A DNA stretch of 64,000 bases from positions 1-64,000 of the forward strand of contig NZ_SMAJ01000001.1 in the NCBI RefSeq assembly GCF_004346225.1, in the 5' to 3' direction. The stretch is from Paralcaligenes ureilyticus. Lineage in GTDB: Bacteria > Pseudomonadota > Gammaproteobacteria > Burkholderiales > Burkholderiaceae_B. Under the pieces are notes generated by a model that was not told the DNA's origin, searched no databases, and worked only from the letters and a program-made list of their open reading frames with translations. Both the position numbers and the translations under genes were made by a program. Positions 30,624-38,793 of the stretch are shown in pieces; the stretch's first letter is position 1; each line of letters opens with the position of its first letter.

Positions 30624-31637
30624 ATGAAATTGACAAACGAATTTGCCGTGCACGCAGGACGGCGCAATTTTTTACGGATAGGTGGCGCCGGACTGATCGT
30701 AGCGGCAACGGATATACGAACGGCTCATGCCCAAACGGACTATCCATCTCACTCCATGAGCGTTATTGTGCCTTACGCGGCCGGCGGCCAGGGCGATGTA
30801 TTCGCTCGTATCCTTTCGGGCCCACTGGGCGCACAACTGAAGCAAACCGTCATTGTGGAAAATCGTCCGGGCGCATCTGGAATGCTCGGTACCCGAGCGG
30901 TGATTCGGGACAAGGGCGACGGCTACACGCTGCTAATGGGGCAAACCGGCGAGATAGCCATCAATCCCACAGCGAATAAAAATGCCGGCTACGATACATT
31001 GAAGGATTTGGCGCCCATCGTATTGGTGGGCGACGCTCCCCTGGTACTCATTGCGCCCAAAAACTCTCCCTACCATTCGATTGATGAACTTATCGCCCTG
31101 GCTCGCAGCAAGCCCGAGGCTGTTTCTTATGCGTCGTCCGGTACGGCCACACCGGGCCATCTTGCAGCGGCAGCGCTGGCTCTGGGCACACACTCGAAAA
31201 TGATCCATGTTCCTTACAAGGGCGCTGGACAGGCCATGAGCGATGTGATCGGAGGCCAGGTGAACTGTTTCTTTTCCAGTGCGTCAGCCGCGATGGGCCA
31301 CATCAAATCGGGGTCGGTCAAGGTGCTCGCCGTCGCTTCCTTGAAACGCCTCGGTTCCCTTCCCAATGTACCGACGGTTGCCGAAACCGTGTTACCCGGC
31401 TTCCATTACAGCCTGTGGGGCGGCTTTTTTGCGCCCAAGCACACGGCAGCGACCATCGTCAATCGATTGAATCAGGACATAAACAACATCTTGGCACGCC
31501 CGAATATCCGGCAGCAATTCGACGCCAACGACAGTACGGTGGCCGCCAACACACCCGCACAGTTCACAGAATTCGTGCAGGCCGAAATTGCCAAGTACAA
31601 GGCCCTTGTTGCCTCTCTCGGCATTGCCATCGGTTGA
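30624..31637 (+). CDS. Bug/TctC-family tripartite tricarboxylate receptor
   Basis: A 337-residue periplasmic solute receptor. The N-terminus carries a twin-arginine-type signal (RRNFLRIGG, then hydrophobic LIVAATDIRTAHA), unusual among Bug proteins, most of which use Sec. Family signatures include IVPYAAGGQGDVFAR near residue 48-62, ENRPGASGMLGTRAV and the VPYKGAGQAMSDVIGGQV block at about 194-211. Such receptors feed TctAB-type carriers, none of which is encoded in this window. It sits between a GntR regulator and a dehydrogenase gene, so its ligand is probably the carboxylic acid degraded by this operon. Confidence 0.92.
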   Translation: MKLTNEFAVHAGRRNFLRIGGAGLIVAATDIRTAHAQTDYPSHSMSVIVPYAAGGQGDVFARILSGPLGAQLKQTVIVENRPGASGMLGTRAVIRDKGDGYTLLMGQTGEIAINPTANKNAGYDTLKDLAPIVLVGDAPLVLIAPKNSPYHSIDELIALARSKPEAVSYASSGTATPGHLAAAALALGTHSKMIHVPYKGAGQAMSDVIGGQVNCFFSSASAAMGHIKSGSVKVLAVASLKRLGSLPNVPTVAETVLPGFHYSLWGGFFAPKHTAATIVNRLNQDINNILARPNIRQQFDANDSTVAANTPAQFTEFVQAEIAKYKALVASLGIAIG

Positions 31638-31665
31638 ACCTTCATAACTTGCGCGAAACCTTCTC

Positions 31666-32727
31666 ATGAAAATTGTAGTTCTCCCCGGCGATGGCATTGG
31701 GCCTGAAACAATGGCAGCGACCACGCAAATCCTGCGCACCATCTCCGATCTCTTTGGTCTGGGGCTCGACCTGGTTCACGACATGGCTGGCCACGACAGC
31801 CTTAAATTGCACGGCGCAACCGTCACGGAGGCTCTGCTCGAAAAAGTAAAGTCAGCGGACGGTCTGCTACTTGGCCCAATGGCTACATATGACTTCAAGG
31901 ACGAGTCCAAAGGAGAAATCAATCCATCGAAATATTTCCGGAAAGAACTGGATTTATATGCCAATATCCGGCCGGCCAGAACCTACAAAGGTATGAAAGC
32001 CCGGCTGGGCGAGTTTGATCTGGTTGTCGTCCGTGAGAACACGGAGGGGTTCTACGCCGACCGCAATATCGAATCCGGCAGCAGCGAAATGTTGATCACC
32101 CCAGACGTGGTCGTGTCTCTGCGCCGCATTACAAGAAAGTGCTGCGAGCGCATTGCCCGATCCGCCTTTAATCTTGCAATGAGCCGAAACAGGCACGTCA
32201 GCATTGTGCACAAGGCCAATGTGCTCAAGATCGGCGACGGCATGTTCATCGATATTTGCCGCGACGTGGCCCGCGAGTTCCCGGAGGTAAAGGTCGACGA
32301 CTTTATCGTCGATGCCATGATGGCCCATGTAGTTCGCGCTCCGCAACGTTTCGATGTCATCGTGACGACCAATATGTTCGGTGACATCCTGTCGGACTTG
32401 ACCGCGGAATTGTCCGGCAGCCTGGGTTTGGGAGGGTCCTTGAATGCCGGCGACCGTTATGCCATGGGCCAGGCGGCCCATGGATCCGCTCCGGATATTG
32501 CCGGAAAAGACATTGCCAACCCATTCTCTGTCATCCTTTCGGCGGCCATGTTGCTGAACTGGCATGGACAAAAGAACAACAAAGCGGAGTTCCTGAGCGC
32601 CGGCAAAGCCATTTTCGACGGGGTGGCCCACGCGATTGAAGCAGGCGAAGCGACCAAAGACGTAGGCGGCAAGCTTGGCACAAAGGAAACCGGCGCGGCA
32701 CTCGCCAGACGCTTGTCGAATTTATAA
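31666..32727 (+). CDS. Isocitrate/isopropylmalate-type beta-decarboxylating dehydrogenase
   Basis: A 353-residue NAD(P)-dependent metal-requiring dehydrogenase. It opens with MKIVVLPGDGIGPE, has the substrate-binding arginines in ELDLYANIRPAR and VVVRENTEG, and the signature NMFGDILSDLTAELSGSLGL at about residues 240-259, with HGSAPDIAGKDIANP after it. These fit 3-isopropylmalate, tartrate/D-malate or homoisocitrate dehydrogenases. Since it is embedded in a catabolic operon without leu genes, a tartrate- or alkylmalate-like substrate is more likely than leucine synthesis. The exact substrate is open. Confidence 0.88.
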   Translation: MKIVVLPGDGIGPETMAATTQILRTISDLFGLGLDLVHDMAGHDSLKLHGATVTEALLEKVKSADGLLLGPMATYDFKDESKGEINPSKYFRKELDLYANIRPARTYKGMKARLGEFDLVVVRENTEGFYADRNIESGSSEMLITPDVVVSLRRITRKCCERIARSAFNLAMSRNRHVSIVHKANVLKIGDGMFIDICRDVAREFPEVKVDDFIVDAMMAHVVRAPQRFDVIVTTNMFGDILSDLTAELSGSLGLGGSLNAGDRYAMGQAAHGSAPDIAGKDIANPFSVILSAAMLLNWHGQKNNKAEFLSAGKAIFDGVAHAIEAGEATKDVGGKLGTKETGAALARRLSNL

Positions 32728-32739
32728 AAGGATAGGCGC

Positions 32740-33591
32740 ATGAAGCTGCCGGCACAAGCCTGTGATTGCCATGTCCATTTGATTGGACCGATCGCCCAGT
32801 ACCCCATGAACGAGGATAGGCATTACACGCCGGGGCCTGCCGGCCTGGACGCCTTGATAGGCCATATGCACCGGCTCTCGCTGGATCGCGTGGTATTGAT
32901 TCAGCCCAGCGTCTATGCCACAGATAATCGATGCCTGCTGGGCGGCTTGCGGCGCCTACAAGGTAAAGCACGCGGGGTGGCGGTGCTGGCCGATGACATA
33001 AGCGACACAGATCTCGTCACGCTGTCAGAGTCGGGGGTCAGGGGGCTGCGGATCAACCTGGAGAGCGCCGACACACAAGACCCAGACGCAGTTCGCAACA
33101 GCCTCAAAAAATGGTCAAAGCGTTTGTCGCCGCTGAGTTGGCATATCCAGATATATGCATCCCTCAATGTGATTGATGCCTCTCTTGGGTACATGAACGA
33201 CTTGGCCGTGCCCGTTGTGCTGGACCATTTTGCGATGGCTTCCATGACGCGCCCAATGGCTGACCCGAAGATCCAGCATTTGCTGCAGGCAGTACGCAAC
33301 GGCAATGTGTACGTAAAACTATCGGCCTCCTACCGCGTTGCCGCGATGATCGAGAATCGCGCGCCCGCAGAGTTGGCTAGGGCCCTGCTGGACGCCAATC
33401 CGCAACGAATACTATGGGGCAGCGACTGGCCCCATACCAATCGCGAGCCCGGCAAAGCGGCCGGAGAGGTGAGCGCATACCGGCCGGTGAGCCCCGAGAG
33501 CCTGCGACAAGAATTATTTGCGTTCTTGCCCACGCCCGAATTACTCCATCAAGTGCTGGTCGAAAACCCCGCCAGGCTTTATGGCTTTTGA
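32740..33591 (+). CDS. Amidohydrolase-2 family hydrolase (PDC-hydrolase-like)
   Basis: A 283-residue TIM-barrel hydrolase. The N-terminal metal motif is CDCHVHLIGP (residues 8-17), a VLDHFAM segment near residue 160 supplies a further catalytic His, and GSDWPHTN at about 227-234 supplies the Asp. The sequence PMNEDRHYTPGPA near the start resembles LigI-like 2-pyrone-4,6-dicarboxylate lactonases. It lies 12 bp after the dehydrogenase gene in the GntR operon, where it would open a lactone or cleave a small dicarboxylate. The substrate is inferred only from the family. Confidence 0.86.
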   Translation: MKLPAQACDCHVHLIGPIAQYPMNEDRHYTPGPAGLDALIGHMHRLSLDRVVLIQPSVYATDNRCLLGGLRRLQGKARGVAVLADDISDTDLVTLSESGVRGLRINLESADTQDPDAVRNSLKKWSKRLSPLSWHIQIYASLNVIDASLGYMNDLAVPVVLDHFAMASMTRPMADPKIQHLLQAVRNGNVYVKLSASYRVAAMIENRAPAELARALLDANPQRILWGSDWPHTNREPGKAAGEVSAYRPVSPESLRQELFAFLPTPELLHQVLVENPARLYGF

Positions 33592-33679
33592 ACCGGCATG
33601 TAGTGCCCAAACGCCTTGATATCTCTGGATATCCCGCGTACCCTGCAAGCTGCTGATTTGATTGCAATCGGAAGCTTCT

Positions 33680-34606
33680 GTGCCGTATCCCCAGCCCTCC
33701 CCTACGGCGCCGCCCTGGCTTAAAGCGGCGCCGCTCCTGTTTCTACTGTTATGGTCATCGGGCTTCGTATTCCTGAAGCTCGGGCTTCACTATGCCGATC
33801 CCCTTACCTTCCTTGCCCTGCGCTACGCTTGCGTTGTCGGTCTTTTGCTGATTCCATTTCTGTGGATCAGGCCCGCGCTTCCGGCAAACCGCCAGGCCTG
33901 GCTGCACCTGGCGATGGTGGGATTGCTGCTGCAAGCGGGCTATTTTTCCCTTACCTATCTAAGCCTGAAGAGCGGCATGTCAACAGGAGCCGTGGCGCTC
34001 ATCACCTCCCAGCAACCCATCCTGATAGGCCTGCTCGCCCCCGCCATCGCACACGAGCGCGTCGATCGGATCCGTTGGGCGGGACTGGCTCTAGGGGTGG
34101 CGGGCGCGGGGCTAGTCATCGGCGCAACCTCGTCGCTCGATGCAACATCGCCGCTTGGCGTCCTTTTCGCCGTTCTGGCATTATTGGCCATAACCGGCGG
34201 CACACTATGGGAAAAGCGCTACGGCACGCCCACACATCCCGTGACCGCCAACCTGGTTCAATACACCGTCGGGCTGCTGGCCGTCGCGCCGCTGGCCTAC
34301 ATGCTCGAACCCATGCATGTGCAATGGGCGCCCGGCCTGCTTTGGTCCCTGGCCTATCTGGTCGTTGCCAATTCGATTATTGCGATCTCTCTGCTGTTGG
34401 CCATGATTCGCCACGGCGAAGCATCGCGAGTCTCGGCGCTATTCTTCCTGGTGCCTCCCGTCACGGCCGTCATCGCCTTTGTCCTGTTAAGCGAAACCAT
34501 ACCGTTGCTGGCCTGGCCGGGGATGCTATTAACCGCCGCCGGTATCTATCTGGTAATGCGCAAGCCGCGCCAAGAAGCGTGCAGCCAAACCGTGGGAGGG
34601 CTCTAA
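33680..34606 (+). CDS. EamA-type (DMT superfamily) transporter
   Basis: A 308-residue membrane protein with ten hydrophobic helices in two homologous halves, the EamA layout. The first half shows LLLWSSGFVFLKLGLHYADPLTFLALRY, typical of the family, and the second half ends with a short basic tail. Members export metabolites such as amino acids or act as drug/metabolite transporters. I start at the GTG at 33680 because GGAAG lies 5 bases upstream; a TTG at 33662 would add six residues. It follows the amidohydrolase gene by about 90 bp and may or may not belong to that operon. Confidence 0.9.
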   Translation: MPYPQPSPTAPPWLKAAPLLFLLLWSSGFVFLKLGLHYADPLTFLALRYACVVGLLLIPFLWIRPALPANRQAWLHLAMVGLLLQAGYFSLTYLSLKSGMSTGAVALITSQQPILIGLLAPAIAHERVDRIRWAGLALGVAGAGLVIGATSSLDATSPLGVLFAVLALLAITGGTLWEKRYGTPTHPVTANLVQYTVGLLAVAPLAYMLEPMHVQWAPGLLWSLAYLVVANSIIAISLLLAMIRHGEASRVSALFFLVPPVTAVIAFVLLSETIPLLAWPGMLLTAAGIYLVMRKPRQEACSQTVGGL

Positions 34607-34622
34607 TGTGAGGCAGGCCAAC

Positions 34623-34651
34623 TTGCACGCAGCCCGGATTTCATGCATAAT
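34623..34651 (+). promoter_or_regulatory. Predicted sigma-70 promoter of the tRNA-Ala gene
   Basis: TTGCAC at 34623-34628 and CATAAT at 34646-34651 are separated by exactly 17 bp and lie about 29 bp before the tRNA-Ala gene. It may also drive the Glu and Asp tRNA genes downstream. Confidence 0.6.
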
Positions 34652-34679
34652 CTCGCTTCTTCGCTAGGCACACGGGTTT

Positions 34680-34755
<76 letters not shown>

Positions 34756-34809
34756 CACTACCGAAGAAAACGCGTTCGATATGCTAGAATGCAGCGCTGT
34801 TTTCGTCCT

Positions 34810-34885
34810 GTCCCCATCGTCTAGAGGCCTAGGACATCACCCTTTCACGGTGAGTACAGGGGTTCGAATCCCCTTGGGGACGCCA
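34810..34885 (+). tRNA. tRNA-Glu (TTC)
   Basis: A 76-nt cloverleaf with acceptor GTCCCCA / TGGGGAC, anticodon stem TCACC / GGTGA around CTTTCAC giving anticodon TTC, T-loop GGTTCGAATCC and encoded CCA. A possible extended -10 (TGCTAGAAT) lies about 20 bp upstream, so it may have its own promoter. Confidence 0.96.
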
Positions 34886-34930
34886 AGTTTTTGCTCATGA
34901 AAGCCTGGCACGATTTGTATGTACCGCTGC

Positions 34931-35007
34931 GGAGCGGTAGTTCAGTTGGTTAGAATACCGGCCTGTCACGCCGGGGGTCGCGGGTTCGAGTCCCGTCCGC
35001 TCCGCCA
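34931..35007 (+). tRNA. tRNA-Asp (GTC)
   Basis: A 77-nt cloverleaf with acceptor GGAGCGG / CCGCTCC, anticodon stem CCGGC / GCCGG around CTGTCAC giving anticodon GTC, and encoded CCA. Its 3' part from the anticodon stem onward is repeated at 42677-42726, which marks it as the integration target of the downstream island. Confidence 0.96.
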
Positions 35008-35009
35008 AA
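34960..35009 (+). other. Left attachment site (attL) of a genomic island
   Basis: The 50 bp from the tRNA-Asp anticodon stem through the CCA end and two further bases match 42677-42726 at 49 of 50 positions; the only difference is T34996 against G42713. Direct repeats of a tRNA 3' end flanking an AT-rich segment beside an integrase relic are the classic mark of tyrosine-integrase insertion. Confidence 0.9.
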
Positions 35010-35025
35010 GAATTCAGTAAAATCA

Positions 35026-35055
35026 AGCATCTACATTATGTAGGTGCTTTTTTTT
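35026..35055 (+). terminator. Rho-independent terminator of the tRNA cluster
   Basis: AGCATCTACA and TGTAGGTGCT form a 10-bp stem (one G-U) with a three-base loop TTA, followed by a run of eight T. It lies 19 bp after tRNA-Asp, on the island side of the attachment site. Confidence 0.88.
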
Positions 35056-35084
35056 CGTCTCGGCTTATATTCCAAACTCGGGAT

Positions 35085-35097
35085 TTTTATTCCAAAG
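35085..35097 (-). other. Possible integrase arm-type site (left)
   Basis: The minus strand reads CTTTGGAATAAAA, and this 13-mer occurs on the plus strand at 42573-42585 near the other end of the island. A partial second copy (TTTGGAATA on the minus strand) lies at about 35067-35075. Inverted copies near attL and attR suit arm-type integrase binding sites; this is inference from position. Confidence 0.4.
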
Positions 35098-35236
35098 TTC
35101 CGCTTTTCTGGCTTCCTGTTTAGCTGGAAAGCCGCGCCAAGCCTAGCTTTCCGACAGAGGCCCTCCTGAACGAATACCGACACAGAATGCCGGTATTCAT
35201 GCCCTTCTTCCCCGCTGATTTACGCACCCAGATGGG

Positions 35237-35280
35237 TGCGCATTACACTCTGCGCATTATGTAATGCGCAATGCGCATTG
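35237..35280. repeat. Cluster of four TGCGCATTA-type 9-mers upstream of the integrase relic
   Basis: TGCGCATTA occurs at 35237 and 35251, its reverse complement TAATGCGCA at 35262, and the variant TGCGCATTG at 35272. The middle pair forms a 9-bp inverted repeat with a 2-base spacer. A separate inverted repeat GCACCC / GGGTGC (about 35224-35239) overlaps the left edge. The cluster lies 110-150 bp before the integrase start and may be a binding region for an excisionase or regulator. Confidence 0.6.
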
Positions 35281-35389
35281 AGCAATACGTATCCCGGGAG
35301 CACAACGAGCGACGTTCAGACGCCCCACCCTGCTGCTCGGTGCCACAAGCCCTGAACCAATAACACGCCACAACTCAGGGAGGCATCTC

Positions 35390-35906
35390 GTGCACAGCAA
35401 CCACCAAGCCAAGCCCTTACCTTCCCGCGTATACGAAAGGTACGGGGTAAGAGTCTATTCCACCGGTTACAAGCGTCCCGGTGGTTCATGGGCCTTTCGC
35501 CTAAGCTGCGACATTGCCGACCAACAAGAAATTGCCGCTCTCCGAGAAGAAGCAACTTATCGTACTACAGAAGACCAACAAGACTGCCTTCATAGTAAAA
35601 CTTTCACTGCCGTTGCAAAGCAACGGCTCAACTGGCACACGAATCTGCCACAGCAGCTCCGCAGAAAAGCGGGCCGATAGTACATTGGCAGAAAATGAAA
35701 AAGAGGTAGCCCAAGCCCAGCTTAATCGAACCTTTGGCAAAAGAAGGATCACAGTCCTGACCAAAGTTGACGCATATGCCTATCTATGTGACTCCCAAAG
35801 CAAGGGACGCTCCGCGAAGGGCAACAAAGAAATCGCATTAGCTAGACTCATCCTTGAGCATGCAGTCACGCTTGCCATTTCGAACCTCCCTCGTTTTCAG
35901 TATTGA
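35390..35906 (+). pseudogene. Tyrosine integrase, N-terminal part (frameshifted relic)
   Basis: A GTG start with AGGGAGG 6 bases upstream opens a frame that reads LPSRVYERYGVRVYSTGYK, the N-terminal region of island integrases of about 400 residues. Near 35640-35655 the reading shifts by one base, from WHTNLP to the frame containing AEKRADSTLAENEKEVAQ, then NKEIALARLILEHAV, the core-binding domain. The similarity ends there; the catalytic domain is missing. The matching C-terminal part is found at about 39482-39963 on the same strand. The gene sits 380 bp from attL, reading away from tRNA-Asp, the usual place for an island integrase. It cannot make an active enzyme. Confidence 0.82.
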
Positions 35907-35969
35907 TATGATACTAAATATGCAATTAGAGACTAATGTAGGTGTGGAGGCGGTAGATCTGTAGAAACG

Positions 35970-36095
35970 GCATCAGTAGGTTTCTTCGAAAAATTCGGAT
36001 TCACGCTGCACAACACACATTTTTTGGGGCTGCGGGTGAAAGTGCCTATGGACGAAGGCATCTTTCGGTCAATTGCCGTCGTCTATTGGCATTGA
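35970..36095 (+). pseudogene. Possible C-terminal fragment of a GNAT acetyltransferase
   Basis: An open stretch with no start reads ASVGFFEKFGFT, like the end of GNAT toxins and acetyltransferases (a-s-x-F-Y-x-x-F-G-F), and then GLRVKVPMDEGIF before a stop. Only about 41 residues are visible. The rest of the 35907-36254 gap shows no gene. The call rests on one short motif. Confidence 0.35.
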
Positions 36096-36254
36096 CCTTG
36101 CAGCAAGCAAATCCCTGGCATGTCGCCATTAGCAGGCTGCGAGTCGCTAGCCTTTGCAGCACAAATAGGTGAGGAAGGGCACGTGAAAACTACATGCACC
36201 CGTGGGGGATCAGCGAAAATACGATCCACCACACTCTTTTAGAAGGAAATATAT

Positions 36255-36938
36255 ATGGCTGGTCTTCCATACGTTACTGCCACTGGCAATATAGAGCGCG
36301 CACTATTGGCTATCAAGAATGCCGCGACGCCACCGACAGTCAGCCAGGATTTTGTTAAGACGATCCTGGGCATTCCTGGCGGCTCGGGATCCCAAATGAC
36401 CTCGTTCTTGCGAAAGATTGGGTTCGTTGGTCAGGATGGCAAGCCAACGGTGATCTACACGCGATTTCGCAGCACCGATTCCGAGACATCCGGTGCTGCA
36501 GTGGCAGATGCGCTGAGGTTCGGCTATGCGCCGCTATACGCACGAAACGAGTACATGCACTCGCTGTCTGACGACAAGCTCAAGGGCTTAATCATCGAAG
36601 AAACGGGGGCAGGAGGCGACTCAAACGTGGCAAGTATGGTGTTGAACTGCATCAAGTCGCTCAAGAAGCATGCGATTTTTGCATCAAAGGGAGCAATAGT
36701 TGTTGAACTCGACCCAGGCAAAGATAAACTGTTGAAATCCGAGTCAGGAAACGGAAGCGGCGAAAGCGAAAATGGTCGTAGTGGCGAAAACAGCCAACTT
36801 CCACGAAGCACTGAAGGAGTCGGCTTGAATCTCGCATACACCATCAACCTAAACTTGCCGGCCACATCTGACATCGCTGTTTTCAATGCCATCTTTAAGA
36901 GCCTCAAAGAAAACCTTCTGAAATCGTCGAATGGATAA
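36255..36938 (+). CDS. DUF5343-family protein
   Basis: A 227-residue protein starting LPYVTATGNIERALLAIKNAA, followed by FVKTILGIPGGSGSQMTSFLRKIGFVGQDGKPT and YTRFR, which is the DUF5343 pattern: two small winged-helix-like units. A Ser/Gly/Glu-rich linker at about 155-185 leads to a short C-terminal strand-helix segment (LAYTINLNLPATSDIAVFNAIFKSLKENL), a form often seen in multimerising tails of defence-associated proteins. It has a good ribosome binding site (AGAAGGA). It overlaps by 8 bp a gene for a HEPN-domain protein, so the two form a coupled pair inside the island. Biochemical role unknown. Confidence 0.78.
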   Translation: MAGLPYVTATGNIERALLAIKNAATPPTVSQDFVKTILGIPGGSGSQMTSFLRKIGFVGQDGKPTVIYTRFRSTDSETSGAAVADALRFGYAPLYARNEYMHSLSDDKLKGLIIEETGAGGDSNVASMVLNCIKSLKKHAIFASKGAIVVELDPGKDKLLKSESGNGSGESENGRSGENSQLPRSTEGVGLNLAYTINLNLPATSDIAVFNAIFKSLKENLLKSSNG

Positions 36939-37518
36939 GATGGAGAACCACCTTCGTTCGTTTGGAATGTCTGGCTACCTTGTCACGGAGGAATTGCGGG
37001 CGCTTGAGAGACAGTTCAGCATTGAACTTGGACATGTGCCACCGACCGCCGTCGAGAGTCCTGTGGACTACTATCCTCAGTTCGAGCATGAGGTTCGCGC
37101 AGAAGCCGCTGAGATGGCGCGACACTTCGAGGTCTTCTATTGTCTTGAACGTTCAATTCGTGGTCTGATCACCGAAATCTTGAAAGACGCTGATGGTGCG
37201 ACCTGGTGGGATAGCGGCAAAGTTCCTGCCAATATTGTGAGCAGCGTGAAGGATCGCCAGCAGCGGGAATTGGATAGTGGAATGACTCGGCGTTCTGATG
37301 CAGCCATTGATTACACAACGTTCGGAGAACTGTCGGTAATAATTAATGCCAATTGGGCGCTCTTTACTACCGTGTTCAACAGTCAAAAGGCGGTTGAAAA
37401 AGTAATGAATAGCCTGAATATGTTGCGTGGCCCTATTGCGCACTGTTGTCCAATCACCGAAGACGAAGTTCTGCGTCTGCGGCTGGCGGTTAAGGACTGG
37501 TTCCGCCTGCTAAGCTGA
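36931..37518 (+). CDS. Swt1-like HEPN-domain protein
   Basis: A 195-residue, mostly helical protein. The last 70 residues (FGELSVIINANWALFTTVF, then NSLNMLRGPIAHCCPITEDEVLRLRL) match the Swt1-like HEPN domain. The putative catalytic motif is R-G-P-I-A-H, an R-x4-H pattern as in HEPN ribonucleases. The start overlaps the upstream DUF5343 gene by 8 bp. A coupled HEPN plus partner arrangement in a tRNA-inserted island suggests an abortive-infection or toxin-antitoxin function; this is inference, and the active-site motif alone does not prove RNase activity. Confidence 0.76.
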   Translation: MDKMENHLRSFGMSGYLVTEELRALERQFSIELGHVPPTAVESPVDYYPQFEHEVRAEAAEMARHFEVFYCLERSIRGLITEILKDADGATWWDSGKVPANIVSSVKDRQQRELDSGMTRRSDAAIDYTTFGELSVIINANWALFTTVFNSQKAVEKVMNSLNMLRGPIAHCCPITEDEVLRLRLAVKDWFRLLS

Positions 37519-37649
37519 TCGGTAATAATCCGATCCTTGCAAACTCTAATTTAGGCCGCCAAGCAGGTTGACTATCCAATCACCTCAAGAGCGAACCTCA
37601 TCGGCTAAGTGGCAACCTGCCACCTCCGAAGATAGTTGTGAGATGGGTA

Positions 37650-38309
37650 TCAGCCCTTGTGCCTCGGCCTAGGCGGCTGCTCGGTCTTGGTGAAGACTTC
37701 GATCTCATGCGCGTAAAGGCTTAGCATCCAGGGCGTTGACTGAGAGTGACGGGTGACGATCAGCCCGGCCCGGAACTCCAGCGCAAGGCGGTGTGGCTGA
37801 GCGGCCATGGAGTTATCAAAAACGTAGGCTCTGTCGGCGAGTATGACGGCTTGGCGAATGAGTTGCTGATTTCGCTCATAGCGCCCCCGGATCTTGTCCT
37901 CAGGGACTGGGTGCCCGCCCTGCGAAACGCGATGGGCGACGCGAAGCACCGACAGAGTTGGGCTCTGGACGTTAACGTGATAGACAACCACGCGGTAGCC
38001 CGTTGCCTGCGCCTGCTGCAGCAATTCGAGTTTAGAGGGGTGAGAGAAGGTCGACTCTGTAATGAAGCTCTGGTTTGCGGCCATGAGTGCTTCGCGCCGT
38101 GCGTCGGCCAGATGCTGCCCCATGCGGGTTTCCTCCATGGTCTGCGCAGCATGCCCGAAATATCGCATTGCAAGCTCGTCGGCGTTGATGAACTCTAGAC
38201 TGCGGTAGCGGTCTTGCAACTCATTGCGGTAGAGGGTAGATTTCCCTGCCCCATTTGGGCCGGCGAGGACGATAAGGGCTGGCGGGCCAATTTCTGCGGC
38301 CAGGATCAC
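37650..38309 (-). CDS. Zeta-toxin-family kinase
   Basis: A 219-residue P-loop protein. Walker A is AGPNGAGKSTLYR at about residues 16-28. A FINADELAMR motif (about 39-48), with Asp and Glu, and FITESTFSHPSK at about 81-92 follow; these are the hallmarks of zeta toxins, which phosphorylate UDP-N-acetylglucosamine and so block peptidoglycan synthesis in studied cases. The GTG start overlaps the antitoxin stop by 4 bp (GTGA), typical of toxin-antitoxin operons. It lies in the cargo between the two integrase fragments. Toxicity in this host is not shown. Confidence 0.88.
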   Translation of the reverse strand: MILAAEIGPPALIVLAGPNGAGKSTLYRNELQDRYRSLEFINADELAMRYFGHAAQTMEETRMGQHLADARREALMAANQSFITESTFSHPSKLELLQQAQATGYRVVVYHVNVQSPTLSVLRVAHRVSQGGHPVPEDKIRGRYERNQQLIRQAVILADRAYVFDNSMAAQPHRLALEFRAGLIVTRHSQSTPWMLSLYAHEIEVFTKTEQPPRPRHKG

Positions 38310-38710
38310 TTGGTCGCCACCCGTCCTTCGTTGGGGTCTTCAAGAACTTCAACGCCGCCCCCGGGTAGTGTGCGAATCAAACGGCCCTGCTCGTCGTAGC
38401 CAACAGCACCGCCCGCATCGCGCAAGGCTTTCATGTCCTGGAGGGACCTTGCCGATGGGATAGCCAAGGCGTTGCCCAGGCTTTCCTCGAAGGCCATCAG
38501 TTCATTGTGAGAAAGCAGTCGGACATCGAGTTGGCCGTTGAGCGCAGCCCGCACCCGATCTATGTCGAATCCCGGAACGGACTCGACGGCTTGGCCCAGG
38601 CGAACCCAGTATTCGATCTGGCCGCTGATGGTGCGATTGAAGATATCGGCATCGCGCCGGGCCTGGGCGACGATGGTGTCCGACAGCCGAATAGAAGAGG
38701 TTGTGGTCAT
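38306..38710 (-). CDS. ParD-like antitoxin of a zeta toxin
   Basis: A 134-residue protein. Residues 1-40 (SSIRLSDTIVAQARRDADIFNRTISGQIEYW) look like a ribbon-helix-helix DNA-binding domain of the ParD/TacA type and likely repress the operon. The C-terminal half contains RLIRTLPGGGVEVLEDPN and could bind the toxin. The start at 38710 is fixed by GGAG 6 bases upstream; an ATG at 38722 lies inside that ribosome binding site. This differs from the classic all-helical epsilon antitoxin paired with streptococcal zeta. The stop overlaps the zeta start by 4 bp. Confidence 0.8.
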   Translation of the reverse strand: MTTTSSIRLSDTIVAQARRDADIFNRTISGQIEYWVRLGQAVESVPGFDIDRVRAALNGQLDVRLLSHNELMAFEESLGNALAIPSARSLQDMKALRDAGGAVGYDEQGRLIRTLPGGGVEVLEDPNEGRVATK

Positions 38711-38793
38711 GATGCACTCCAAAAAATGGGTTACTTCAGTGTCTGTGGTTATATTACCACTTTATGCCACTCACGCCGACATACTCTCCTGGC

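Noticed and set aside
37615-37628. A 14-bp match (ACCTGCCACCTCCG) to the CAT-anticodon tRNA, as a second attachment site
   Set aside because: It covers the variable loop and T-stem only, is short enough to be chance, and is not at an island boundary.
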